From Struthio camelus (lineage: Eukaryota > Chordata > Aves > Struthioniformes > Struthionidae), in assembly GCF_040807025.1 (NCBI RefSeq), contig NC_090945.1:37937088-38001087 (forward strand): a stretch of DNA of 64,000 nt, written 5' to 3'. The translations under genes and the position numbers were made by a program. Below are positions 14,001 through 26,000 of the stretch, one piece after another. Below the pieces are notes generated by a model. It searched no databases. It was given only the letters and a program-made list of their open reading frames with translations, and was not told the origin of the DNA. The first letter of the stretch is position 1. The number at the start of each line of letters is the position of its first letter.

Positions 14001-17000
14001 TTTGAAAGAATTGTATGTCTAGTTAGTGACCAAAAAAGCCTGTAGAATTCTGAGTTTCTAGTCTGTCCTAAAGCTTGGGTAAAAGTTAGATGCCTGTCAC
14101 AGGATGGCATGCAATTTTTGTCTCTGTTAAGTTTGTGACTGCTGAAATATCTGACTGTGGGTATGTTTTGATCAGACCTTTGCCAAAAAGGCAAGCGTGC
14201 AATTCCAGTGAGAAATGCTATTTTTTTTCCCTTTCTCCTTGTCTCAGAGAAAGGAGCTTCATGCCTTGCCGTGCTTCCCAGCTGTTGAAGTGACCTGTAA
14301 TGCCAGGTTGACTGGGTAAAGTGGGATTGGGAGCACGGTTCCATATGGAGTAATTCTGATAAAAAAGAATTGTTTAGTCTTGACCTCTGTCAGCAAACAA
14401 AGATATAGGTATGGAAATACTGAGGTACAGGAGCACTCAACTTCTTAGTGTGCAGAGCACTAACCATTTCTTACACCTAAAACAACAGAAACTTGATGTG
14501 GCTTGTAAATTTCCTTTCAGAAGAGACCTTTAGCTTATTCAAATTACATAGCAGAAGTAGAAAGTAATACTTTTATCTTCCAAGTTACAGGGTTCACTTC
14601 ATACTGAATTAAACTAAATTACTAAATTAGAAAAAAAATATTTGAAAAATATTAAAGGCTGGTAAATTACTGCTTTCAGTTCTATACAAGTTAATGTTAA
14701 TACTTTTGTAAAGAATATCTTTTTAAAGAGCTTTTTTAGGGAAATTTCTGAATTGCGTGTATTTTGCTGAAATATATCTTGGTATGTGTGTAGCTCTAGA
14801 CAGCTTAATAAAATCCCATAGGGATGCTGACAAAATGAAATAGCATACTTGCAATGTCTTATAAAGCATTATGTTCTGGCTGAGCCATTCTGTAATGCAG
14901 AATGCAGGGAAGATTGGAAAGGTACAATTTCCAGATCAAAAACTGACTGTGTTTATCATTTTCCAGCTGTGTGTGGTCTCTTTGGCATTGTTCAGAACAC
15001 TCATTGGCTTACATTGTGAAGACGTGATGTTACAGCTAGTTTTAAGGTAAAGCTCAAACTCCTTTTTCCTTTTTCTATCTGAATTCTGAGACATATTGTC
15101 TCCAATACACTTATGGATGTAGGGCTAGACGAGAATTCTCCAAGAGAGAACAAATCCAAGCAACTAGAGAGATAAGAGTATTTAAGGTTCTGACAAAAGT
15201 ACACCACACCTGAGGTGTGATTTACAACCTGTGATCTTCAGGCACAACAGATTTTTTTCTGTGATTTATTTGTATAAACGTGAGAGAAGACAAGCCAAGA
15301 ATATATTTATCACCTCTGAACTGCGTATTCCCTGGTTCTAAATGTATAATTCTTCTCCTGCCTGTTTTCTCTCATGCATTACACACTGTGATACAGAGCA
15401 ATATACTTGTTCACAGCTTCTACCTTTTTTGTTGTTTTTTTCAAGTTCTTTGATTCCTCTCTCACTCAGGAATATTACAGATTCTTGAACTACTGCACAT
15501 AGATTAGTATTGTAATATACTAAATACGTTGTTTATTTTTAGTTTTAACTGCTTGTTCTCTGGGTTGCTTAAGAATACTCAATTATATTTTTCATGGGTG
15601 TATAAGGTTAGAATTGGCTATTTATTTAGATGCAGTAGTGTAACTAAATCAGACTTTTAACACTGTAGAACGTGTGGATGTTTCAGGTATCTGTCTGCCC
15701 TCTACCCATACGCATTAAAGTGAGGTTCGCTATAGCTCTGGCTGTTGGGCCTGAGAATGTTGTTAGGACCTCTGTGAACTCGAGTGTGGTAGGGCTTTCC
15801 TGCTAACAGAGCTGGGTGCTGTATTTAGTCTTCTGTTTGTTTATTTAGGGAATCTTTTATAATTTGTTTGTGTTTTAAATGGCAAAACATCAGCCTAGTT
15901 AACACTCAGGCTCTTAATAAAGTGCTCTAAAAATGTTAAACAAAAGTGCTTTAAGAAAGTTAAACATGAAAACGTGCTGCTTCTGTTCCTCGTTCTCCCC
16001 ATAGCCATTCCTTCCTCTGCCCCAGAGCTCAGTCTTGATCTACTGCAGTAAAACACATTGATGGCTCTTCCTCCCTTTTGATGGCTGCTTGCCTGGCATG
16101 TGTAAATTGACTCAGGATTTTGAAGAAAAACAATTAAAATAAGGTTTTGGGGACATAACTCATTCATATTTGGACCAAACGGCTCTGCTAGCCACTGACA
16201 TATGTACATCCTATTCTTCTCCCACCTCTTCTTACAGCAGGTTTGCTCCGACCTGCAAAGGACTGTTTATTTCCCCATTCTGACACAGCTAATCTATCTA
16301 CTCTACTTGGCAGTTCCTCATCAAACCTTAGTCTTGCACTATAAGGAGTCAGGATTTTGTGTTCTTGAGAGGTTTAGAATTTGGATCACTGTTGAGATAT
16401 TATCTTTTAATTTAGAGAGGGATGGAAGGTAGGAAAAGAATTTTGTATGTTGTTGCTTTCTCAAACGTGACAGGACTATGGAGTAATGCCAGGCTCTGCT
16501 GTTTCAGGTATCTGATCCCATGTAACCACATGATGTTGAGTCAGCGATGGGCTGTGAAAGAAAGAGACTGTTACTCGGTATCTGCTGCTAAACTGCTTGC
16601 TCTGACACCAGTCTGCTGCCCCACTGGCATCACCTTGACTCTTGAAAGCCAAGAAAAGGCCTATATCCTCTGGACAAAGGCAGCACAAACTCAAGGTATT
16701 TGGTGCTCAGGTAAACACCAGGTCACAAACTGAGTTTGGTTTGGTAGCAGCTGATTTAGGGGGGCAGAAGGGAGGGGAATGTAGTGAGCAGCAATGAACT
16801 GGGCAATTAGGCTGGACTGCAAAGCTTATTTAATTCCTTCCTTGTGTCCAGGTCTATTGAAACTGTATTTTACAGCTTTCCGAGTTGAATACGCGTTCAT
16901 GGAAACAACATACAGACACATGATTGTGACTCTTGCTGCTTCACAGGTCACTATTGTCTTAAGGATTGAGTGTGGGCTGGTTTCTCAGAAATCCTGAGTT

Positions 17001-20000
17001 ACAGTGCTGATTTCGCAGTAAGAAAAAGTCACGTGCATTTATGAGTAAATTTCTCAGTCTCTATGCTTTTGATCTTCCTGCCTTACTGGATATTTGAGGC
17101 TAAAGACTTCACTTGCCATATCTTAGTGACTGCTTTGCTAGAGAACTTTTGAGTTGCTTTATTGTTTCATGGTATGAATAATTTTCTTATTCACTTTCAG
17201 ATTCTTGCAGAGGTACTTCTGAATCCACCTGTGTTGTGGAATATGGAAGAGCTGTGGACATCAGCTACCTGCAGTACTTGTGGGAAGCTCAAGAAGCCAT
17301 CCTTCAGTGTCTGAAAGACTGCAAGGTTTGGTCTGCCTTTTATGATGGAGAAAATCCTGATCCAGACACTTTTATCCAAACACTTGCTGAGGAGAACGAT
17401 AAAGATGTGGAACACCCCATGTTTCACCTCCAGCAAAGGACAGCTAGTGTGTGTAGCTCCTCTCAGATAACTCCGTTCAGTGAGAAGATGCAGCTGGAGC
17501 TAGAATGGGATGATAGCTATGACACAGGGATTTCTGCTGGTTCTGATGTGAGCTCACCCCATCCATATGACGAGCAGGGAAGCACAGAAATGCAGCTACC
17601 TGCAGAGCCGCCAAAACACATTCAAGAGATGAAGAAAAATGCAATCATGCTCATCAAGGGATCTTACATAGAGGAATCGGACTTTCAGGACGATGTCATG
17701 GTTTACAGATTGTGTGCCCAGAAGGATGCTCAAGATGATGACAACTCTGAGAAGAAAGCTTTAAACGTAGCCAGAGAACATCAAGTCAAAAGCCAGACTG
17801 TTAACAATGGGCCTCTTGCAAACAGCCAGCTGGAAATGGACTTGGATGAACACAGTAAGAGAAATTCAGGCTTGACTCAAGGTATAACAAAAGAACAGGC
17901 AAACCAGAAAATGACTGAGGTTGTTCCACAGCTAGACTTGGAGCTGAAACCTGCTCCTCAGGAGGCAGATCGTAACTTAAACATAAGACTGTTGAGCACA
18001 GATGGTGAGGATTTCATTGCACACTATGACAGAATTATTAAGGAACTGGATCCAAGCAGTGCGAGCTTGGAGGAACAGAAGTTGGGCACTCCTGGCCCTG
18101 TGTCTCCAGCAGAAGAGGAGGAGGACTTTGAGAATTTCTCAGCAGACACCCCTTCTGCAGAAAGCATGTCATCTTCCTTCGGACCAAAGGAGGATTGCTT
18201 TCCCAGGCATGCTGCCAGGAGCCAGAGTACTCCATTTACAGGTGGAGTGTCCTGTTAGTTGCATACATAGCAAATATCAAGGACTGGCGATTAAAGGTGG
18301 CCAAAAGAGATCCCACTGGGCAGCGTGAGTCATAAATGTATAGAACAAGGAACAGTCCTAGCACTAAACAGGACATAGCCCATGTAGCTGAGGCTAGCCC
18401 AAGGCGAATGAAAGAGATGGAATATAAAAGCAGAGCATTCGGTGTAGTGAGAGCAAATGGTGGCTGCTCAGTTCTTTTTTGGCCACTTTTTCTTTTGTAA
18501 TTGTTTAAAATCTTGAGATAGGATTATGTTGCTTGTATGCCAGACCTCCGTCATTCTAGAGGAAAAGTCCCCTATTGAAAGGGGAACGGAGTAATTGTTC
18601 CAGCCAGGTTACCTCATGAATATTTGTGGTGGCTTCTACCTCTGATGCTGCAGATAGGGTATCATGTTGCCATTTTTTTTCTCTGCTATTTCACGTTTAA
18701 GCACGAGGTGGCAGCACTGGTGCCGTTTCTGGGCATGCCTGTCTGCAAGCCATTGTCCTGGCATCCTGTTGTTCCAGTGTCAGGGCTGCCCTCGCTCTTG
18801 GCACACTTTGCTGTCTGGTGCCAGACACCAGTTAAAGTTTGGTCTCTGGACTGTGTAAACCATTCAAGAAGCAGAGTGGTTCTGGGAGGTCAGAGATGTA
18901 TTTTTGATCTGCGTTTGTGCAGCTCCTGGCACCGCAAGCTCCTGATCTTTAATTAGCGCACAGTAATGCAAATAATAAAGAATGTATCCAAATTTTCTCA
19001 CGCAGAGCAAAACCTCTATAAGCTGACTTATAGAGGTTCAGTTGGAAGGAAGGGAGGGGAAGGCATCATTTTTATCCAGGGGAAGGCAGTCTTTTCTGGC
19101 TCAGCTGTGGCCAGCATGCCTGGCACTCTCTCTTAATTATATGAAAAACTCAACCTGTGTTTCCCATCCATTTGCTACTTTTGCTGTGATGGTAATTTCC
19201 TTGCACCAGAAGCTAATCACATTCAAACCTTTTTGTTTCCTATTACCTGCTGTCAAATGTAGCTCAAAAATGTTGTTCCTGCCTCTTTCATTCTTCATGC
19301 AGTACCTTCCTCCATTTGTTCCTTTAAAAACAAAAAAACATAGAAAACCCAAAGCCTGGCTGTTTGCTCCCCGCAGCACTCTTGACTCTTTGGCTCCTCA
19401 CTTTTCTTTAATGGCTGTCTTAGGGATTGCAAGTAAGGAGATGTTCATAAAATGCCTTGGAAATGTGAGACTGCAGTATCCTTCGAATATGAAGGATACA
19501 TGTGAATTGGAGTGACTTATTACATATACAGACATATGGAATTAGGATTTTCTGTTGTTTTCACTGCTTTGGGATATTGTCCTGAGGTGGGGCTTCTTGA
19601 TGCAGAATCAAATAACCAGATAGAGGTGTCTGCCCTCCGTAGGTCTCAGCAGTGCAAAGATACTCTGTTCAGCTCCATGGATCTGTAAAGAAAATGTTGG
19701 TATGTGGATGTAGCCCAGGTTCCATTGGTGTCTATGTCTAATTTAAAAGCATTAAACACAATCGTTCCTATTTGCCCCTGAACAAGGAAGAATGTGATGT
19801 GCAGTAACAGGGATATAGTGCATCAAACTCCTTTTTTCTATGTATTTATTTATTTATTTGGATAAATCAGTGCTTTATAGGCACGTGGAGATACATAGAC
19901 AGGAAGGGAGTAATTTTTTTGACTTCTAATCTGTTTATCCTGTTCCTTACAACTCTGCTTAGTTGCTTGGATTTTTATTTTGATGATGTCTTGGAAAAAG

Positions 20001-23000
20001 TCACCTTACCACTGAGACAGTTTTATTTATGTAATTTGGTAACATCTCTTGGAGTGGCATGCAGTGTTTGTTACAAACATCTAGGTTCAGCCTTATCTAC
20101 TCAGATCTGATGCTTGACCTGGAAGAGAGAAACTGTGATTTAGCTCAACTCCTCCTCTGGGCATCCCTCTTTCTAAAGCTCCCCTCTGCACTGTGGTCCT
20201 TGGGAGCTCTAGGCAAACCCCTCCGTGAATACTGGAGGGGCAAACAGGAGGTTACATTGGGATAGGAGAAATTGTATACGTCAACACCGTCTTTCTAGGC
20301 TGCTGCGTTGGGTACCCAGGCAGGGGGGGATTCCTCCAGAGCGTGATACCGACTTCACTTTGACTGTTGTTGTGGCACATAAAGGTAGGAGCCACATAAA
20401 GCCTCATCTGCGCTTGCACTCCTGCCTCTCCTTGTGAGCGGAGCTGTGCCGCTCTTAGCAGTGATGGACAGGTCTCAAGGGAGAGCTCGTTTTGCACTCA
20501 CAGTAATTGTAAAACAAAATAGACTTCAACCTTTAGCGATGCTTTGTTAGGTGAAGTGACAGTGCACACACTTGCGATTTGGTCCTCGCTGTCGTGCTGG
20601 CACAGACTTCCTTCGGCCTCTGCCGTAATTTGCAGCAGTCGCATTAGGCTAGTCTAAATTGCGCCCGGGTGGCTCCAGCCCTGAAAGGCCAGTTGCTAGC
20701 TGGGGGCAGCTGGAACGCGATCGGATTTTGGCTGCCTTCTCGACTCTAGAAATGCCCCTAGCACCTGTCTTCTGCCAGGGACAAGGGCAGCAGTGTTCAA
20801 AGTTGGCAATTTGGCAGCTGTGCCACCGAGGGACTCTTCTGCAGGGTTTCCCGAGCTTGTATGCAGTCAGAATATTGTAGTGGGACTGACTTTGGGCGAG
20901 GGCCGATCCTAATGTTTTATTTGTGATTAGGTCACTTTTACAGATTGCCTCAAGCAACTCACCTGCTCGACTGTCTAGCAATATGTCTTGAAATCCATTA
21001 TTATTTGGTTAACGGTATGCTTAGCTTGGCAAAGGTATCTTAAGCTTGAGCACGAAGAGTTTATGCACTTTCATGGTAAATGGTTCCATATTTCAGTGGT
21101 TGTCCTGCAAAATGAATACACAAACTAAAGCTATTATTTAGTGGTGACATTTATATGATAAAATCTGCATCTCCATCTACCAATAATTTTGCTTATAAAT
21201 CTATTTTTATGTCTCCCATGCTTTGTGTGACTGTTTGCAGTGCTAAAAATGCCTTTTGCTGAGATGTGAACTATCACAGGTTTTGTTTTTACGTTTAGAG
21301 CAGGGTTTTCACGTTTTATGTAGAACAGCACAATTTTGATAAGACAAGGAAGCTGGCTATAATTTACTTTGCCCAGGCCTTCTGTGGAATTAAGGCGCAA
21401 CAACAGTAAAAAGGACAGATTCTGTTTGCATTGAAATTAGTGGCACCCTTCCAATTAACTTCAAGGGGAATAGGCCATAACACATTAGGCTAAATCCTTA
21501 TTTGCTCATATAAAGTAGAATACTTGTGCATGTTTAATATGCCATTACTGTAAGCGGATTGGCTAGCTCGCTGAAGTGCTTTTGCTCAGGGTAGTTTTTA
21601 ACATCTCCTGTTAACTCTGTGCGTTTTGTCTGTTCAGATATATTTTGTTTTTTCCCTTGCTGGCTTTAATTAGCATGTAGGAGGTCGGTTTTGGCTGATT
21701 GTGATGAGCAAAATTCCTTTTAAATGCTTATTTCTTGGATTTTAGGATTTTTCTTCCGTGAAAAAGAAAACCATTGGTGGTTCTTCCTTTCTTACAGGAC
21801 CGTTCATCAGCGTAGTGCTGTCGAAGCTGGAGAACATGCTGGAGAATTCCTTGCATGTGAATTTGCTGCTTATTGGGATTATTACTCAGCTGGCAAGTTA
21901 CCCACAGCCTCTTCTTCGCTCCTTTCTGCTCAACACCAACATGGTATTTCAGCCTAGCATACGGTCACTTTATCAGGTACCTGATCACAAGCGTCAGTCA
22001 TGCCTATTCCGCATTGGAACAGTATTTTTGTTGTGTTTTTTCTGTAGCTATTTTCAGTTCCCCCTGTTACTCTCTCACCCATCTGAGAGCCTCTCTCATC
22101 TCATCTTGATGTTTTAATTATATTTGTGCAAAGAACCGGAAATTCTGTCTGACCATAACTTTTGTCATAACTCTTTTTTAATGCAGGTACAGAAAGCCTA
22201 GAGCGTTCAGACTATGGCTGCATTGGGCTCAAGGGAGGAAAAAGTAATTGTTACTGTTATTTTGGCAGGTGCTGGCATCTGTGAAAAATAAAATTGAACA
22301 TTTTGCTTCCATTGAAAAAGACTTCCCAGGTCTTCTCCTGCAAGCCCAACAGTACTTACTTGTTCGTGTGGATGCATCTGATGCAGGCGAAGAATTGCTA
22401 ACCAAAGGTAAATATTAACCATACTCACAGAGGAGTGCTATGGGGAATGACTCACCAGTTACCTCTCTTGTTTTCTACAGTATGATTAGAAATAGGTGTG
22501 TTGCATTATGAATATCATTAACCAGCTGTACACTTCTGAGTTGAAACTGAGGATCCTCAGTAGGCCACAGTATATGGATCTGTTTGGATATGCTCTGCTC
22601 TTTAGAAGCTTTTATTATGTTTTTGCTACAGAAAATGCCTGTCTAATGCCTAACAAAGTCAGTTCTTGCTTGGCTTACTTAAGTTCAGCAGTAAACAAAC
22701 TTGCTTTCAAGGCGTGAGGTAAGGTGGCATATGCGCATGATTTCGTTTTATTTTTAGCCTGACCTTCAGCTAGTCATTAGTTCTTTATTTGTAAATGTTA
22801 GGGAGGATAGAAGTCCAGAATGAATTTGTTTCTGCAATGATTAAATAAGGCCTCATATCGTGGATTAGACTGCTAATAAGGGAAGTAGATATGAGCCAAA
22901 AAACTTTGAGTACGCTCTGTTGAGTGAAAGCATAAAGCATAGCATAAATGAGGGGTGCCAGCCAGGACACTGCAAGAGCGCTGAGGAGTTAAAGAGGCCT

Positions 23001-26000
23001 GGACCGAAAAGCCTGTGGTCCAGCTGACTTCTGTAACATCGGCCCAAGCACAAGGTACGCTGCACCTGTCTTTGCAGCTGCCAGTATTTACACTGCCGTG
23101 GGGAAGTTAATATGCATAAATAAACAAAATGAAGACTCTTGCTGCCTAACTGAGGAATTTCCAGAGGCAGCGGGGTGACTGACAGTGTTGGGGGCCCTGA
23201 CCTGGAGACACGTCCTGTGCTAGGGTTGCTGCTGAGCAGTCAGCCTTAGCTATTCCATTAAATGCTACCTTCCCACATGATGGGAACGCTTTGAATTTGG
23301 TGAGAACAGTGACCGCAGTTAGTACGTACTGAGCTGTAGGGTTTGAGAGAGTCTGCTTTTACAGAGGTGTTTTTATTGATCGTTTGGAGTAGATAATGAA
23401 CCATCCCACTCTGCCTAGACCTCTGTGAAGATGATGATACTTTGGGGGATCCTTTATATGCCTCTTTAATTGTATTTTCATTTTTTCAAGGCTCTGATTA
23501 ACAATTTTTTTTTAGTTTCTAGTCAGCATGGTATGTGTCTCTAAGATTTGCAGTACATCTAGTCTGCAAAATTATAGTCTCACTACGGCTGCTTCTGGAA
23601 GAATTAGTCTGTGAAGGTGCATGCTGTAAATGAGCTGTTTATTGCAAATATCGGTAGGGGTTGAAGCACTACATTCTGGCACCATAGATTAGAGAGCCTT
23701 ACAATTAGATGGTATTGTAGCTGCTATGTGGGAGACAAGATTAGGAGGCAACATCTAATGTCCTTTTTCAGGTACTGGCAATAAAAACTTTATACAATGC
23801 ATTCCCAGTGGAAATTCATCCATCTGAGTATACTCGCAAGCGTTACACTTCAGAGATTTCCGTGCTGGTTAGTCATACCCCAGTTAAATAAAACAGGCAG
23901 TGATTTTGGCGTTTATTTGTGCTTCCTATTTTACATCAGTTTTTGTGGGCTTCAAAATTTGTCAGGTCCCCTCACACTGGTTACTCTCTAGGAACTTGAA
24001 AAAGAGGCTGCTTAGTCACCCTGTTCAGCACATTTTCTTCTGTTTTGTGGCAGCCACTGTAAAAAATTGCACCTCTTGACAAATGGGTAGGGAGTAAATA
24101 AATGTGTAGATAACTACAGATTTGGCTCCCAACCAGACTAGTGATGCCAGCAATCAAACTCTAGTTCTTGGGGCAAGTTGCCTCACTAGTCCATCAGCAT
24201 GCACCGGGTCAATTAAGGTAGGAAGGAACAACTATACTAATGGTAAATGAAACAGAATGGGGAGATGCTGTCGGTTGCTTGCATGATGCTCAAAGGTTGC
24301 ATTAAAGCTAATATAAAAGCTTCTATTAAAGCTAATATTAAAGCTTCTCTGGGGTTCTTTTGGCAGTGGAAGTGATGAATAACCCCAGACAATTTTCCCT
24401 GAAGGTCTGAGCACAACTGAACTTCTACAGAATTCAGGCCTGAAAAATGGAAGCCAGACTTATTGACCAGCACAGATGTAAAATACAAATTTTCCAAAGC
24501 GTTTCCCTTCTCTTGACAGTGACAGTTTCCAAAAATGTTCTAGCAGTAATGGACGATTAATTTTCTGCTTGCAGTAGCATATGGCTTGCTTATCCAGTAG
24601 CTTGGATTAGGGCTAGATACGTAGAGCTGTCATGATCTAGATCCCATATGAGATGCTGCCCTTCCTTTAGCACACTGGTAACAACGTCCCCAGAGCGCTA
24701 ATGTTCTCAATTTCTCAACTGTATGATTCAGTTTACATCCTAACCCTAGAAAGAAGTGGACAAGCTCGACTGAAGAAAAAAATCAAATCTCTGGTCCCCA
24801 GACCAGCTTTCTCTGTGTGTGTTCGGTGGGATTTTTTGTTTTGTTTTTTTGCTTGTTTGTTTGGGTATTTTTAAAGCAGTTTAGTCTGAATCAAAAAGTT
24901 TTTGTGGAAATGTGTCACTTTTGCCTTTTGAAAGGAAGAGTTTAAAAACAAAAACTAAACTTAACTCTGACAGCATACTAACATTCCGGTTATATTGCCT
25001 AAACTATTTAAAATAATTACAAAATTTTTTGACAGTGTTAGAAAATCTTTAAAAAAAAAAAAAAACCTTTCCAGGGAGGCTCAGACCTTCATCTTTTCAT
25101 TGTAATTCATAATTTAAGCTGTGTTTCTTCCCACAGTCAGAATTTTCCACAGAACTGCAGTTCTTCTGCTCTGTGTCTAGTAGATAGAAATGTGTAGAAT
25201 AACAGTACGAATGATTGATAAGTCTGGAGATGGAGAGGTTTTTGGAAACTCAGAAAGAGTACAACTCTGCTAGATGATTAAGATTAAAATTTATTTCGAT
25301 GTTTGAAAGTGTACAATAATTCCTCAGTGCCTTAGAAGGACTTCATAAAAGGAACAAAAGTGCAGAGCTATTGAACACAGGAATTGCTTTGCTGCATTGA
25401 GTGAGGCACATCCATGCAGGAGTCCTCCTTGTGTTAGCTCCTTCCAGATGTTTCAGAAGAAGGCACGTGTAACCTGAGACTGAATTGTTTTAACATAAAC
25501 TAGCATGCCTGTTAAGGGAAGCCTCTTCTTAATGCAGCGATGTAGTGTTTGTTTTGCTGCCTGCAGAATGTGAGCTAATATCACTTTTTTTTTTTTTTTA
25601 AGAGTTAATTACACAGCTAATGAGAACACCCCCTGTTACATTACACAGAATTTTATCTGACTTAAGCTCTTGGCCTCACTGACATCTTGTGGCAGGGAGT
25701 TCTGCAAGTTAATTTTTTTTGTAAGAGAAATTTAGAAATATTTCTCCCTGTTGGTGTTAAATTTTGTCACCTTTCAGTTGCACAGAACGTCATTTAATTA
25801 AAAGTGCGGTTCTGCTCTAGGTTGAAACAAGGAGCGATTGATTGAAATTTAAGTGCTGCTGTCACTGCCATTCCATACATTCTGCTGCTTAAGCCCTGCC
25901 TGGTCCTCTGAACTCTGGCAGGAGAGATCATATAGCTGTCTGTGCTGTGGAGAACCTGTGGCAGTTTTTACTTTTTTTGTTGTTGTTTATTTCTCAGTGA

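Noticed and set aside
19042..19515. 157-codon plus-strand open frame just after the 19011 hairpin
   Set aside because: No recognisable motif; hydrophobic and Phe-rich from T-rich DNA. It is intronic and its closeness to the hairpin is probably coincidence.
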